A stretch of 64,000 nucleotides of DNA, from assembly GCF_033568475.1 (NCBI RefSeq), contig NC_133122.1, positions 185,771,449 through 185,835,448 of the forward strand. The letters run 5' to 3'. Both the position numbers and the translations under genes were made by a program. Below, in pieces: positions 21,493 to 33,066 of the stretch. Origin of the DNA: Henckelia pumila (taxonomy: Eukaryota; Streptophyta; Magnoliopsida; Lamiales; Gesneriaceae). Below the pieces are notes generated by a model. It was not told where the DNA came from. It ran no database searches and saw only the letters and a program-made list of their open reading frames with translations. Every line of letters starts with the position of its first letter. Position 1 is the stretch's first letter.

Positions 21493-22866
21493 ACAATTTT
21501 CTTATGATTAATATGGTTTACCAGATGTAAAAATAATATGTGCTTTAGATTTACTTGATAAATTTTCTATTGGTATGCTTAATTTTAATTTTAGGCTTTT
21601 TTGCCTAATTGATGACACGACACTGAAAAATACTGATTTGACATTGAAAAATGCTAACATGATGATGGAGTAACATCAAAAATTGTTGAATTGTCAAATA
21701 TCACATCAGCAGTTGGACTTACAATAATCGAAAATTAAATGCTAGTATACCAAAACCAAAATTTGAAAACTCGATGTACTAAAACTCAAAATTAGACAAG
21801 TTAATGAACCAAAAAATAATTTTTTCTGAAATAAATTACTATTTTTTTACATAAAAATAAATAGAAGTAAAATTATTATTTAACATAAACTGCTTATGCT
21901 GGGTTGCAATAATAGTTTTTGTTGTATAAAACAATCGAAACAAGATTTTGTATGGTTTAAAATATTTGAGTCGTATTGTTACCATCAACTATAAATTTTG
22001 GTAAAGCGATAAGCTTTGGGTCATACAATTGATATAGGAGTCAAGGTCATGGCTTCGATTCACATTGATTGAAAGCAGAATTATTGATAAGGTGATTGAT
22101 GGGATGCAATCATTGTCCTCCTATTGGGTAGAACAATCTACATGCGTTTGAACTACTGTTACGATTTAAAAGATTAATTTGAGTTGCATAATTACCTCCA
22201 ACTATAACTTTTAGTAAAATGTAAATCGCTTGATATCGATCCTACAGTTTATATATAACAAAATCTATATACATATTTTTACACTTTTCAACAAATATAT
22301 AACATAAGTAATTGCTTTAAATTTTTTTGCTAAAAAATAAATCAAATTCAAGTTATAAACATGCGATATATTACGAGAAAAACGTCGATCAGAGACCGAA
22401 AAATATCACAAAAGAGAAAGTTAAAGATGTAATACCCGCTTCAATAGCTAATTAGAGATTGAATCATAGTGATCGAAGTTTGAAATTACCCGTAAAAAGT
22501 ACAACACTTGATTTTAAAAAGCTAAACAGTTAAGATAAAATTTGATAACTTCAGTCTCAACCAAATAGTATTGTTGTCACGTGCAATTTTCTAGTGAAAC
22601 AATAGATCAAACTCCATATTCATGCATTACTTATTTATACATTAGTTATAAAGAAGAATGAATGACCTCATTTTTAAGTAAGCTTGAAATACATATTAAT
22701 TAACATGAAATACTATACGAACATGATAATGATGGATTTGACGTTTACCACTGATTTTTATACAGCTAGGTGTAAACAAGTTTCAACGGTCCAAAACTCC
22801 ATATTCAAAAATTGACCTAAATTAAAAAAATAGTTCTTTAAAAAGTTAAGTCTATTAAACAACAAA
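21493..22866. other. AT-rich spacer with a possible small TRIM-like remnant
   Basis: No gene is visible. At 21964-22010 and 22178-22222 lie two direct repeats of about 45 bases (about 80% alike, both with TTTGAGT and CAACTATAA). Right after the first comes TTGATATAGGAGTCAAGG, which resembles a decayed tRNA-Met primer site (TGGTATCAGAGC). This is the plan of a tiny LTR element (TRIM), but the match is weak. Confidence 0.3.
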
Positions 22867-22874
22867 CTTCTAAG

Positions 22875-23718
22875 CAGGGGCGGCCCTGCCCGCCAAGCCC
22901 AGGGTCCCACAATTGGTGGGGCCCCAAATTAATTTAAAAAAATTTATTATATATATTATAAATATTATTTATTATGTTGTTCAATTAATTATTATATTAT
23001 AATAGTTATTAAAAAATCAAAAAATATTTAATGATCGTCAACAACAAAGTTATCACCTAAACTGATATTCAATTTTTGCTTCGTTCATCACCTCTTAGTT
23101 TGGTGTTGTTTTTCGTCGATACTTTCCATTGCCTCTCCTTGATTACCGACTTTCTTAGCTTTAAGTTTTATAGTTTGATGTTCGATCAATTTCTTCTCGG
23201 CCTCTGTGTGCGTTAAAATTTGATTTATGACTTGTTAAATTTAATTTTGATTTAATGTTAGATTTTAATATTTATAATTAATTTAATGTCGTGGTTGAAA
23301 ATTTATGGATTGAAAGTACGAATTTCAAAACTTAATTTTGAAATTTGGAATTTTTATTTAATCTATAGTTGATTGGATAAATTAACTGCTTTTAAATTAA
23401 ATTATCACTTAAATTGTGAGTTTTGGTGGTTCAATGTGATTTTTTTTTTTCATAATTTCATAATTATATTCACAAAATATGAAGATAATGTCATATAACT
23501 CTATTATATTTGATTTTTTAAATGAGAGTTGATATTTATACTTCATTTTGTGTTACCTACACTTCACTTCATATATAGAATGTAGTGCAAATTTATTCAT
23601 AAATGGAATGTAAATAACAAAAAATGGAGCGTAAATTTCAAATCTTTTTTTAAATTAATGTAAGAAACTTTTATTTTAATATTTGTCCCGGGCCTCTTTT
23701 TTATTTGGACCGCCCCTG
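22875..23718. mobile_element. hAT-type non-autonomous DNA transposon
   Basis: This 844-bp unit has inverted ends CAGGGGCGGCCC / GGACCGCCCCTG and a perfect 8-bp duplication CTTCTAAG (22867-22874 and 23719-23726). CAGGGGCGG ends and 8-bp duplications are typical of plant hAT elements. I see no transposase. Confidence 0.88.
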
Positions 23719-24741
23719 CTTCTAAGATGCGTGTTATTGAGTGTAAGCCTCGAGCCCAGACATAATGATATTGGTGTTGTCTTCCAATAAAAGTTTGAAA
23801 ATAACAAACCTCAGTAATATAGAATTAAATTTTTAAAAGAATATTTAATTCCGTAAAATCAATAAAATACTATGTTTACATTCCGAAATTATCAAACATA
23901 ACATCATAAACAAAAAACAACATATAACTCAATAAAATAGCAGCATAATTATTTCATTAAGATCAATAGCAAATCCACAACATCAGGGGCGGATCCAGGA
24001 TCTTGACTATGGGAGGGCCGCCTACAAGCTAGGTAAAATATTAAACTATAAAAGACAAATTACAACACCAATTATATTTAAATAATTTGTCATCAATGAT
24101 ATGTTTTGAACAAATATTTATAAATTTAAAAAATTTTAAGTTCATTAAAATTTTCAATAACATCAATACAAAGATTTTTAACATTTTATTTTCAATACAT
24201 ATCATTAATGCATCCAAGAGAAAATCATTCTTTTATTTTGTTTTGAAACCTAGTTTTGTCAAGATTTATGGCTGAAAATGATATTTTCTGTAGTAGCGGT
24301 AGAAACTAGAAGAGTAAACAAAAACATGACCATTATAAAAACAAAGTCGTATATATTTATTGTTCCCCAATCCCTCCCTTCCCATTAATTTGTTTTAAAT
24401 TAAATATATCGTTTTATTTACTATATATATATATATCTTCAAAAAAATATGCACGCAACATTTTATTTTATAGTACTCCCCCCGTCTCCCATATATAGAC
24501 TTACTTCTTTTCTCATACATATTAATAATTTTTTTAGAAATGTCAAATTGGTAAATAATTTTCCAATTTTACCCCTATTTGATTATGAATACTTATATGG
24601 TGTAAAATTATTGAAAAAATAAATAATATATTCAATAACAAATCTGATTAAATAAGAGTATATTAGTAAATAAGAAGAATATTAATTATCGCACAAATCT
24701 ATATATTTGTGATAAATAAAAATGAAAACGTGAATTATATA
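23719..24741. other. AT-rich spacer with two further MITE ends
   Basis: CAGGGGCGGATCCAGGAT at 23986-24003 looks like the left end of another hAT element, but I find no matching right end. TACTCCCCCCGTCTCCCATA at 24474-24493 is a Stowaway left end; its right partner is not clear and may have been lost where the copia C LTR begins (24742). Otherwise there is nothing I recognise. Confidence 0.45.
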
Positions 24742-25938
24742 TGTTGGAACTTACGGAGTTTTGATTTTGGCAAATTCACAAGTCAACTAATCCTGTCTAG
24801 ATTCGAGCACAAAAAGACGTAAACTGAACGAGTCTCCGAAGCTAAACTGAAGTCTCAGAGCTAAACTGCATACATCAACTGAGTTGACCATTGATCAAAG
24901 CTCAATGGAAGTGAATGATGTAAACTGCATTCAGTTTAGGGCGCTAAACTGCACTAGTTTCATATAAGCTAAACTGTGTCAATTGATCAGAGAAAACTAC
25001 CTCAAAGCTCAACCGAAGACCATCTAAAAGCTCAACTAAATCATACATCAGACTAAGTGATTGCTTGATCAGCTTGACCCTTGTGGATAAGATCAAACGT
25101 ATAGACCAGACGTCGTAAAAGCACAAGCACAACAGTGTACGACGTTGTTAGATAATGTCTGAGGAAAAGACAAGCTAACGGCTTTGATTTGAGTTTGAAA
25201 GAGTCGTTGCCCACCAAGTATAAATACACATTCGGGAATCTTTAGGAATGATCCGAATAATTAAGAATTCTCGCACATATAATGAATTCATCAGAGGTAA
25301 ATTGAATTCTTTCAGTTTATCAACTCAAACACTCAGTCGAGAAAACAAGAAGAAAAATTTCAAAGCTTATTATCAAGAGTCGAAGAACACAAGCACTCTC
25401 TTCAAGTATATCAGATCAGTGAGGATCATTTTTTGCTAACTATTGAGTTTTAGCAAGTGTTGAATCTGTAATTTATCAGTTGAGGTGCTGCAAATCTCGT
25501 TGTTACAAGAATCATTCTATGGTTGAGTTCTTTTAGTCTAGGAGTTTTGGGATAGGATATTGTGTGTAAGTCCTAGTCTTGGAGTGAGCTGTTTCAAGTT
25601 GATTGTAATAGTCAGAGTTTTCTAGAGTGAATCCTTCCGAGGTGGAAGAAGGGGTGATGTAGGAGACTTTAAAATCTCCGAACATCCATAAACAAAGCCT
25701 TGTGTTTCTTACTTTCAGTTCATCACTCTTACCTAATCACGATTCTATTTGATCTATGTTCTAATATGTTAGTCGATCTCATTCCGCACTTTTCAGGTTG
25801 ATTGATTAACATAGACACGAAAGAAGGAAATGATTCATTTGACCATCCTCAATTGAACTCCATCAAGAAGATTAAGAGGTCAAATTCTATAGTGCAAATC
25901 GATTAATCCAACCGATCACCCCTCAACCGATCCTATCA
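24742..25938 (+). repeat. 5' LTR of copia C
   Basis: The LTR runs from TGTTGGAACTTACGG to CCGATCCTATCA (1197 bp, TG...CA), with a primer site two bases later. TATAAATA is at 25219-25226. GAAGAAGGGGTGATGTAGGAG near 25646 is the plus-strand version of the box found in the other copia LTRs. The U3 part holds many CTAAACTG words (24840-25030). Confidence 0.88.
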
Positions 25939-25940
25939 AG

Positions 25941-25952
25941 TGGTATTAGAGC
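25941..25952 (+). other. primer-binding site of copia C
   Basis: TGGTATTAGAGC matches the site complementary to the 3' end of initiator tRNA-Met (TGGTATCAGAGC) with one change. It lies two bases after the LTR and marks the start of minus-strand cDNA. Confidence 0.85.
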
Positions 25953-25983
25953 GAGATCTCTTCTTGTTTTTGAACTCTTGTCA

Positions 25984-26576
25984 ATGGATGCACTCGGAGG
26001 AATCACTAAGAGATTTTGGTACATAACTGTTGACAACTGCACTGCCAAGACGATTGAGGCATGTTCAAATGCCAATAATATTTGGCAGCAGTTGATAAAG
26101 ATAGGCGATGAGGAGATAAAAACTAAAGAAAGCAGGAGTCCATTAACTAAGCCCATTGAAGAACTCTTCTTCTCAGACAAAGACACAAATATAAATGAAG
26201 AAAACTGCTTCATGTCTCATGATGATCAAACTTCCATCAGTGAGAAAGTTAGTGATCAAGCATCAGAGCTACCCTCCACGAGTGGACATGTATTAGACCT
26301 TAACTCCAATAATTTTACATGACAGTAGTTAGATGAGTCATTGCATGACATGGCTAATGAGTACCAGAGACTATTCTTAGCATATGAAGAAGTTAAAGCA
26401 ACGCAAAATGACTTGCCAGACTATTCAAATAAACTTGACTGGGAGATGTTGGTTCAGAATATCAGTCTAGAGACAGAGATTGCCAGGCTTAAGACGGATA
26501 ATGATAAGCTACAAGTTAAGAGTCAACAGTTGAAATCAGAAAATCTGAGGATGACTAAACTGATTCACACTTGGAA
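25984..26576 (+). pseudogene. copia C gag, first part, internally deleted
   Basis: The ATG at 25984 starts MDALGGITKRFWYI. ANNIWQQLIKIGDE is the start of the copia UBN2-type gag domain, but the rest of that domain is deleted: the frame jumps to an acidic KPIEELFFSDKD region. A stop near 26322 is followed by the SIRE-type gag tail, a coiled coil with Y-Q-L--AYEEVK and LKTDNDKLQVKSQQLKSEN. Gypsy A is inserted after HTWN; the gag goes on at 51765. Confidence 0.75.
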
Positions 26577-27000
26577 TGTAGTAGCCCTGTCCCAATTTAC
26601 AAGATTAATTGACTGAATATGATTAAGGAAGGGATGAAGGGATTAAATTGGATTTAATTAAAGAAATTGGAAATTGAACTCGGGTGAGTTTGGAACGTCC
26701 ATTCTTGGAACGGAGCGTCCGAACCCAACTCCAGCTATCCAATGAGGTGTCAACTTTGGATCAACACGTGGCGACGATCGGAGCGTCCGATTTGGGATAG
26801 AAGCATCCGATGTGTTGGAAGGACATATGTTCACAAGATTGTGACACGTGGCTGGACATGCAGATCGGACCGTCCAATCTGATGTATATAAATAGGGGTT
26901 GAGATGGCTCATTTTCAATGCATTCCCAACCTTTTTTCTCCCGTAATGGCTCTATTTTAAGGGCTTTGGGACTCTTTTATAAAGATTTGTAGTAGGTAGT
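26577..27000 (+). repeat. 5' LTR of gypsy A, left part
   Basis: First 424 bp of the LTR, aligning with 50476 onward. TATAAATA at 26887-26894. It holds several GGAGCGTCCGA palindromes. Gypsy B begins at 27001. Confidence 0.85.
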
Positions 27001-27127
27001 TGTAATGACCCAGTTCCATTTTTACAAGATTAATTGAATAAAATGGTTAAACATGGATTAGAGGCTTAATTTGGAATTATTTGGATAATTTTTGAAATTT
27101 TGGACAAGGGAATTTCGGAGAATCCGA

Positions 27128-27371
27128 AATCGGGATCGGAGGGTCTGAACCCTTCGAAGGCATGAATCAGAGGATCGGAGGCTACGGACAGATCGGAGCG
27201 TCCGAACCAGGATCGGAGCGTCCGATCTCAGTTAGGCCATGCAAGTGTTGAGGTGTCAAGGTTGAACGGACACGCAGCAGTTTGGAGCCTCCGAAGTACG
27301 GATCGGAGCGTCCAAACTGTGCATGCAGTGACGTGTTGCTCATACAAGGATCGGAGCATCCGATCTCTGCC
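27128..27371. repeat. array of GATCGGAGCGTCCGATC palindromes upstream of the TATA box
   Basis: The unit GATCGGA-GCG-TCCGATC has 7-base arms around GCG. In the 5' LTR of B, copies start near 27138, 27174, 27192, 27212, 27301 and 27351, with small changes. The 3' LTR (33199-33431), both LTRs of A (26693-26880 and 50588-50730) carry versions of it. All lie in U3, close to TATA. Confidence 0.8.
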
Positions 27372-27379
27372 TATAAATA
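27372..27379 (+). promoter_or_regulatory. TATA box of the gypsy B 5' LTR
   Basis: GCCTATAAATA, directly after the palindrome array. The 3' LTR has the same at 33438-33445. Confidence 0.7.
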
Positions 27380-28453
27380 AGCCCTCCAAGAATTAGAATT
27401 TCACACCAATACCTTATCTCTCTTCCTCGATTCTAGTGTATTATAGGTGTTTTGGGGTGTTTCCAACCTTCTTAGGCTTGGTCCGGAAGTTGGCGAGATG
27501 CTCCGGGGTTGCAACGGGGAAGTGCCCAAGTTCTTGGGCAGTCGTCATCAGTGGGCTGACAAGGAACGCAGGTATAGCTCTAGTTCCTTATTGTAAATAG
27601 GGATTATGCTATAGATTAGTTAAGACTTTTAGAATAAGATTATAATGCATGAGTACTTTGCATTGTATTGCGGACTGTAGGCTTGAACTTATAGATGGTC
27701 TAGCTTGCCTAAGTATATAAGGTACGGAAGTACTATTCGAGATATCAAGATTGAGTATGCATGATTATGTGTTTGCATGTATTATGTGATTGCATGTTTA
27801 TATGTCTTTATCTATACGAGCATGCCATGATTGTATGTTTCATACATGAGCATATTGATCCCTTATCCTTGAGATATCCTGTAGTAGAGCGCTCTCCCTA
27901 CGAGTTGTGCATGGTTGGATACGTAAGTCTTGTGTCAGGTCACCTTTATGGTTGGACACTTGAACTATTATCAGGTCACCATTATCCACTGGGTATATGA
28001 GCCACCCCCTGAGGCAACGACGCAGCATGCTATGTACCTTGGGCCCGGTCTATGAGCTTGTTTCCTGACCTGAGTGTCTTGGTACACAGTTCACTTGCAT
28101 ACAAGCACGTATAATACCGTATACTCATACTCTCGTACTGAGTGTTTTATGCTCACGTCCCGTACTTTGTTTCTGGACACCCTATTCCATGGGGCAGGTT
28201 TGCGTTTGGATGAGGCGGGTGGTACCAGGAGGACTAAGGCTATGGAGGACCAGCGGTGATGTCTAAGTTTACTGTTTTAATGTATTTGGGATAATATATT
28301 TGGTTTTGATTTGATTGTATAATAGTATTTTATTTGGTATTTTAATTGTTGATTATGGTTTTCGTTGTTATTTCTGATTATTTGATTTGTTAAGTTAAAT
28401 GCATGCTTAAGCTTCTGATTAGTAGGTGATCACTGTGTGGGTCACTATATTTA

Positions 28454-28470
28454 TGATATCTGAACATGCA
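28454..28470 (+). other. primer-binding site of gypsy B (mutated)
   Basis: TGATATCTGAACATGCA follows the LTR by four bases. It is a three-change version of TGGTATCAGAGCATGC, the tRNA-Met type site seen intact-like in gypsy A. Confidence 0.65.
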
Positions 28471-28526
28471 TAGTAATCTTGGGATCTAGATTGTTGTCTT
28501 GGGATTAATCTTTAATCATCATGTAG

Positions 28527-29530
28527 ATGGAGGGACTTGGTGACGAAATTAGTCATGGAAGCGTAGGTGGACGCTGGGGTTATCAGGGCGATCGAGAGCA
28601 TCGTCGGGGCCATCATCACCATCGCCATGATGATCGTAGGTGTTTCAGCATGCACAGGTTCATGCAAATGGGACCTAAACCATTGATCGGAGTAGAAACC
28701 CCGGAGGATGCTGTAAACTGGCTGCGGCGTATGAAGGTTTGTTTCCGTGAATTTCGATGCACTGAGGAACAAAAGATGGAAAATCTTGATTTCCCTGTAG
28801 AAGGGCGAGCGCGGAAGTGGCGAATTTCTGCATCTACACCCTTTATTGCAGCTCGAGGAGTAGCTACTTGAGAAGAGTTCTGCACAGCCTTTTATAAGTT
28901 GCATTTTCCTCCTACACTCCGATAGGCGAAGGCAAGTGAGTTGCTGGGCTTGAGGAAAGGATCGATGTAGATCGATGAGTACCAGCAGAAGTTCTTTGAG
29001 TTGCTGCCCTATTGTCCCCAGATTTCTGATAGCACCGGGGCGAAGTACAATCTGTTCCTCCAAGGCCTTAATCCAGAGATCCACGACCAAGTTGTTGTGG
29101 GAGATGACATGACTTACGAGGTATTAGTGAGTTGATGTCACCAGGCAGAGGACATCATCCGCCATAACAGATCTTTCTTCTCTTCTAGACTCGAAATTTC
29201 CTTGGGTCCCCGTAATCAGTCTTTCAAGAAGTCTGGTTCTACTTCTTGTTCCTCACGATCCGGGGAAGTGATGAGCTTTGCAAATAAGAATCAGGGACCT
29301 TGTAGAAATTGTGGTGGGAGTCATCCTACTAACAGGTGCCGGAAAGTTTCAGGGGCATGTTTCTGATGTGGGGAGATTGGTCACCTGAAGAAGGATTCTC
29401 CACAGACCGAGGGAGCTTGTTCTGGTTCTGGTTCTCAGGCATCAGTGCAGCAGAGGCCACAGAGACAGTCGACAAGAGGTTCTTATCTGAAACCACGAAC
29501 TTCCAGTCAGGTGTTGGCCTTGAGGAATGA
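28527..29530 (+). pseudogene. gypsy B gag
   Basis: The ATG at 28527 opens MEGLGDEISHG and a His-rich stretch, then the capsid region: PLIGVETPEDAVNWLRRMK, EEQKMENLDFPVEGRARKW, EFCTAFYKLHFPP, KASELLGLRKGSM, EYQQKFFELLPYCP. Two zinc knuckles follow: CRNCGGSHPTNRC and CF*CGEIGHLKKDS, the second with a stop and its last Cys lost. Stops near 28871, 28925, 28970, 29136 and 29364 make it a pseudogene. Gag packages the RNA and builds the particle. Confidence 0.85.
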
Positions 29531-29537
29531 TTAGGCA

Positions 29538-30128
29538 GTGGATGAGAATGAAAAGGTCATAGCGGGTATTTTTCTGCCTTTTAATATACGTGCTTTTGTA
29601 CTCATTGACACTGGTGCATCTCATTCTTTCATTTTTGCACATTTTGTTAAAAGACATAAGTTGCCATACATATCTCTAGACACAGTGGTTGTTGTCTCTA
29701 CTCCGATGGGACAGTCTGCATCGGCTAAGCATTTAGTCCTTGGTTGCCCTTTAGAGTTCAAAGGGAATGTTTTGATGGCGAATCTCATGATATTAGTAAT
29801 GGAAGATTTTGATTGCATTCTGGGATCTGATATGTTGACAACATACCAAGATTCAGTGTATTGTTATCATAGACTAGTGTGTTTCCATCCAGTTGGTGAT
29901 GATAGCTGATTCTTCTATGGTGATGGAGCGCGACCTCATATGCCTTTTGTATCCACTTTGAGAGCTTGTCGAGCTCTGGAGTCTGGTGGGGAAGGCTATC
30001 TCATTTATGCAGTCAATACATCCGTTGGAAGTTTTGGTATAGAAGATTTTCCAGTTGTGAATGAACTCCCAAATGTGTTTCCAGATGAGATTCCAGGATT
30101 TCCTTCAGTGCACGAAATTGAGTTTTGA
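29538..30128 (+). pseudogene. gypsy B protease and linker to RT
   Basis: The aspartic protease has FVLIDTGASHSF (catalytic D-T-G) at residues about 18-29 of the piece that starts at 29538, and the second conserved ILGSDML near 29820-29838 (I-L-G-x-D-x-L). The frame ends at a stop near 29907. A second piece (29940-30128) holds VVNELPNVFPDEIPG, the usual lead-in to gypsy RT. The protease cuts the Gag-Pol polyprotein. Confidence 0.85.
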
Positions 30129-30134
30129 ATAGAG

Positions 30135-30971
30135 TTGATGCCAGAGACTTTGCCTATTTCTCGAGCACCGTATCGTCTGGCTCCATCAGAGATGCGTGAA
30201 TTGAAGCAACAACTTCAGGATCTGTTGGACAAGGGTTACATTTGTCCTAGTGTTTCTCCTTGGGGAGCGCCTGTTCTGTTCGTGAAAAAGAAGGATGGGC
30301 CTATGCGTCTGTGCATTGACTATCGCCAGTTGAACAATGTAACAATCAAGAATAAGTATCCCTTGCCTTATATAGACGATTTGTTTGATAAGTTGCAGGG
30401 TAATTCAGTTTACTCAAAGATTTATTTGAGATCTGAATATCATCAGATGAGAGTCCGAGATCAGGATATAGCCAAGAAAGCATTTAGAACCAGGTATGGG
30501 CATTATGAGTTCCTAGTAATGCCATTTGGGTTGACTAATGCACCGGCTGTATTCATGTACTTGATGAATCAAGTATTCCGAGAATTTTTGGACAAGTTTG
30601 TCGTCATGTTCATTGATGATATTTTAGTATATTCACATGATGTAAATGAACACGCGTATCATCTTAGTTTTGTGTTGCAGAACTTAAGAGATAAAAAGTT
30701 ATACGCTAAACTAAGTAAGTACGCGTTTTGGCTGGATCGAGTGGTATTTCTTGGCCACGTTATATCCAGGGATGGAGTTTTTATATATCCGAGCAAGGTT
30801 GAAGTTGTAATGAATTGTTCGTGTCCAACGATGGTAGCTGAGATCCATAGTTTTCTGGGTCTAGCAAGATATTATTGTCGCTTTATCGCGAATTTCTCGC
30901 AGCTAGCTCGACCTTTGACACAACTTACTCGGAAGGGCATGAATTTTGAGTGGTCTTCAGAATGTGAATAA
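30135..30971 (+). pseudogene. gypsy B reverse transcriptase
   Basis: An open stretch of 278 codons. In order it has [68 protein letters not shown], the S-KI-LRSEYHQ block (usual DL-RSGYHQ), [22 protein letters not shown], and the catalytic FIDDILVYS. The tether region ([11 protein letters not shown]) follows. Changes in the first catalytic block (D to Y) suggest that it is inactive even before the stop at 30969. Confidence 0.92.
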
Positions 30972-31430
30972 AATTTCTATGAGCTTCGTAGTCGGTTGAC
31001 TTTTGTGCCTTTGTTGGCTTTACCTTCTGGATCTGGAGGGTATGTGGTGTAGACTGATGCTTCTCTTCAGGGACTGGTATGTGTCTTGACTCAGAATGGG
31101 CATGTGATTGCATACGCCTTTAGATAGTTGAAAGTTCACGAGAACAATTACCCAGTACATGATCTTGAGTTAGCAGCTATTGTATTTGTATTGAAGATCT
31201 CGCGTCATTATCTGTGTCATTATCTGTATGGCGAGAGATTTGAGATCTTCACAGATCACAAGAGTCTCAATTATTTGTTTACCTAGGCGGATTTGAACAT
31301 GAAACAGAGACGTTGGATGGATTTGTTGAAAGATTATGAATATGAAATTAAGTACCATCCAGGAGATGCTAATCTCACTGCTGATGCCTTAAGTCGCAAG
31401 GTGCGAGTGTCCACACTCGAGACTGGTTCT
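30972..31430 (+). pseudogene. gypsy B RNase H
   Basis: It contains TDASLQGLVCVL (catalytic Asp), [23 protein letters not shown] (catalytic Glu), [15 protein letters not shown] (third Asp), QRRWMDLLKDYEYEIKYHPG and ADALSRK. Stops fall near 30969, 31051, 31125 and 31285. It follows RT directly in the same polyprotein. Confidence 0.88.
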
Positions 31431-32942
31431 TTAACCAGAATCATTGAAGATTGTTGTTCTTCAGGTTATACCTTCAAGCATAAAAAAGGTTGCAGATTAT
31501 CCAGATGTTTACAATTTTATCTGAGCCAGCTTTGTATTCTCAGATTCAAGATTCTCAGATGTCTGACCCGAAGACCCAGCATTTGGCTCGTTTAGCCAGA
31601 GATGATATTACGTTAGGATTCCATTATCAGTCAGATGGTTTCCTTTGTTTGTCTGGCCATATTGTTGTTCCGAAGGATGATACTTTGAGGGAGGAGATTT
31701 TATCTCAAGCCCATCGTTCTAAGTTGAGTATTCATCCAGAAAGCAACAAGATGTACACATATTTGCGTACTAGGTTCTGGTGGAATGTAATGAATAGAAG
31801 TGTGTATCAGTATTTTTCGAGATGTTTGGTGTATCAGCGGGTCAAGGCAAAGCACCGACAACCTGGAGGGTTGCTTCTTTGTTTACCTATTCCTGAGTGG
31901 AAATGAGGTTGATCACGATGGACTTCGTGACCCATTTACCGGTGTCCTTGAGGAATTGTGATGTTATCTGGGTTTTCGTGGACTGACGCACCAGGTCAGC
32001 ATATTTCATTCCATATAACCGGGACTACAATTTTGACAGGATTGCTCGCTTGTACATCCAGGAGATTGTTCGATTGCACGGAATGCTTGTGAGCATAGTC
32101 AGCGATCGAGACCCCGGGTTTACTTCCAGATTTTGGGGGAGTCTTCAACGCGCTATGGGTACTACTCTTAGCTTGAGTACTGCAATCACCCAGACGTTGA
32201 TGAACAATCAGAGAGCACGATTCATACTCTTGAGGATATGCTACGAGTCTTTTCTTTGGATTTTGGTCTAGCTTGGAAATATCAGTTGTCATTGATTGAA
32301 TTTGCGTACGACAACAGTTACCATCATTGTATTAGAATGGCTCCGTTTGAGGCATTGTACGGACGATGATGTCGTACTCCACTGTTCTAGGAAGAAGTGG
32401 GGGAGCTACAAGTAGAGGGACCAGAGTTAGTTCAGCAGGCTATTGATATTGTCGGGCAGATCAGGAAACAAATTAAGACTGCGCAGGATCGGCAGGATAG
32501 TTATGAGAATGTTAAAAACATGTCTTTGCAGTTTGAAATGGGCGAGAAGGTGTTCTTGAAAGTTTCATCATTTCGCAGGATTTGGGCTCAAGGGTAAGCT
32601 ATCTCCTAGGTTCATTGGTCCATTTGAAATCCAAGTGTTGGAGATTTGGCTTACAGATTGGCGTTACCACAATATTTATCAAGTATCCATGATGTATTCC
32701 ATGTATCATTGTTACGACGGTATGTGGCAGATTATTCTCATATCTTGCAGCCGTCTGAAGTACAATTGGATACATATTTAATGTATGTGGAGACACCTTT
32801 GCGTATCATAGGTCATAAGGATAAGGTCTTACGTAACAAGATCATTCCTCTTGTTCTATTTCAGTGGCAATGCCGAGGCATTGAAGAAGTCACTTGGGAA
32901 CTTGAGAGCCGTATGCGTACAGATTTTCCAAAATTATTCTGA
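31431..32942 (+). pseudogene. gypsy B integrase with chromodomain-like tail
   Basis: The H-H-C-C zinc finger reads H-x(6)-HP then CLVYQRVK (one Cys changed). The DDE core is broken: TRSRWTSVTHLP frames near 31910, then IVRLHG, VSDRDPGFTSRFWGSLQ (second Asp), IEFAYDNSY, APFEALYG (near the catalytic Glu). The C-terminal part (32397-32942) has KTAQDRQ, GEKVFLKVSSF, YLSSIHDVFHVSLLRRY and a tail with VLFQWQ and EEVTWELE, like chromovirus tails that bind histone marks. Several frameshifts. Confidence 0.85.
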
Positions 32943-33053
32943 TTGAGTTTTATTTTAGTTGTATCTTGTAAAATTTTCAGTTTAAATAAAATATTTTATT
33001 CGGTATTAAATGCATTCAGTACTTAAGATTTGTTTCGAGGACGAAGATATCTT

Positions 33054-33066
33054 AAGTGGGGGAGAA
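33054..33066 (+). promoter_or_regulatory. polypurine tract of gypsy B
   Basis: AAGTGGGGGAGAA lies directly before the 3' LTR start TGTAATG. Confidence 0.85.

Larger units (their letters stand above)
27001..28449 (+). repeat. 5' LTR of gypsy B
   Basis: 1449 bp from TGTAATGACCC to GTCACTATA. TATAAATA at 27372-27379. Six GATCGGAG-GTCCGA palindromes lie just upstream of it. The downstream half (R/U5) is similar to that of gypsy A, which shows that the two families are related. Confidence 0.88.

Noticed and set aside
21990..22090. Possible SINE with a B-box-like GGCTTCGATTC
   Set aside because: There is no convincing A box, no defined ends and no A-tail; the direct repeats around it fit a TRIM relict better, and even that is weak.
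25941..25952. tRNA-like word TGGTATTAGAGC (also at 35439 and 28454)
   Set aside because: No cloverleaf is present. The places directly after LTRs show that these are primer-binding sites and not tRNA genes.
28512..29090. Minus-strand open frame of 192 codons
   Set aside because: It is the mirror of gypsy B gag, whose plus-strand frame has clear gag motifs.
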